Source: Deltaproteobacteria bacterium
GTDB lineage: Bacteria; Desulfobacterota; JAENJC01
DNA length: 5,050 nt
NCBI GenBank assembly: GCA_016844545.1
Contig: JAENJC010000177.1
Span: 1-5,050, forward strand
Direction: 5' to 3'
The notes under the pieces were generated by a model. It was not told the origin of the DNA and ran no database searches. It saw nothing but the letters and a program-made list of their open reading frames with translations. The stretch's first letter is position 1. Each line of letters opens with the position of its first letter. Shown here one piece after another: positions 4,774-5,050 of this stretch. Both the position numbers and the translations under genes were made by a program.

Positions 4774-5050
4774 CCTTGTAGATATAGGTATAGGCCCTGA
4801 GCTGAGAGACCCTGAAAAGCTGGTGTTGCACAGGGCAAGAATAGCAAAGGCTGCCGGGTGTTACGGTATCGTCTGTTCAGGTGAAGAGGTTCGGGCGGTC
4901 AAGGAGGAGTTCGGCGACAGTCTGGTTGTAGTGACTCCTGGGATAAGGCTTGCAGGAGATGAGATAAAGAACGACGACCAGAAACGCATAGTGACGCCAT
5001 ATCAGGCGATTTACGACGGGGCAGACTATATAGTAGTTGGAAGACCGATA
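4688..5050 (+). pseudogene. pyrF: Orotidine-5'-phosphate decarboxylase, C-terminal part in the shifted frame (cut by window edge)
   Basis: From GGT at 4688 this frame carries the rest of the family: GLLKTAVESTGGKTNILGVT, then VLTSLSKDDL, RARIAKAAGCYGIVCSGEEV, VVVTPGIRLAGDE, the Asp-Asp-Gln-Lys-Arg phosphate-site region, and GADYIVVGRPI at the right edge. That is 121 residues, and about 15-20 more should follow outside the window. An in-frame TAG at 4673-4675 means it cannot extend back into the N-terminal half. TTG codons at 4679 and 4682 are the only nearby starts and have no ribosome binding site, so independent expression is unlikely. It belongs to the same gene as 4411-4773. Confidence 0.88.

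Overview
The window is a piece of bacterial chromosome with moderate GC by eye, frequent ATA (Ile) and AGG (Arg) codons, and GTG or TTG start codons on three genes. This, the toxin-antitoxin sequence style and the phasin-like gene would suit an environmental anaerobe-type lineage such as Nitrospirota or a deltaproteobacterial relative. That placement is an inference and not firm. No rRNA, tRNA, CRISPR array or insertion sequence was seen.

Region 1 (1-1300) is accessory in character. It opens with the C-terminal 90 codons of an unrecognised gene. A toxin-first BrnT/CopG-type toxin-antitoxin operon follows (400-961). The operon is bracketed by two diverged direct copies of one 84-bp sequence (291-374 and 1095-1178). 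Read on the minus strand, both copies encode the same short protein tail with a stop codon just beyond it, so they look like remnants of two related genes. Between 962 and 1300 no intact gene is visible.

Region 2 (1230-3540) is a tightly packed plus-strand operon behind a good sigma70-like promoter: a small phasin-like coiled-coil protein, ribF (riboflavin kinase/FAD synthetase) and a flippase-like membrane protein of the lysylphosphatidylglycerol-synthase-TM family. Each junction is a GTGA overlap, which points to coupled translation. The phasin-like gene carries a frameshift close to its start: its strong ribosome binding site serves an ATG in a frame that ends after 33 codons, while the conserved body lies in another frame.

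Region 3 (3512-5050) is housekeeping. A SpoU/TrmH-family RNA 2'-O-methyltransferase on the minus strand overlaps the flippase-like gene tail to tail by 29 bp. It is divergent from pyrF (orotidine-5'-phosphate decarboxylase). The 95-bp divergent spacer holds two back-to-back sigma70-like promoters whose -10 elements sit only 6 and 8 nt from the start codons, which predicts leaderless or near-leaderless mRNAs. pyrF is broken: compared with the family it lacks about 20 nt, including the conserved Asn-Val-His segment, and changes frame. It then runs off the right edge at the Gly-Arg-Pro-Ile motif.

The most notable points are the two frameshifted genes (real lesions or sequence errors), the repeat-bracketed toxin-antitoxin cassette with its gene relics, and the leaderless divergent promoter pair. 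I found no convincing undescribed multi-gene system.
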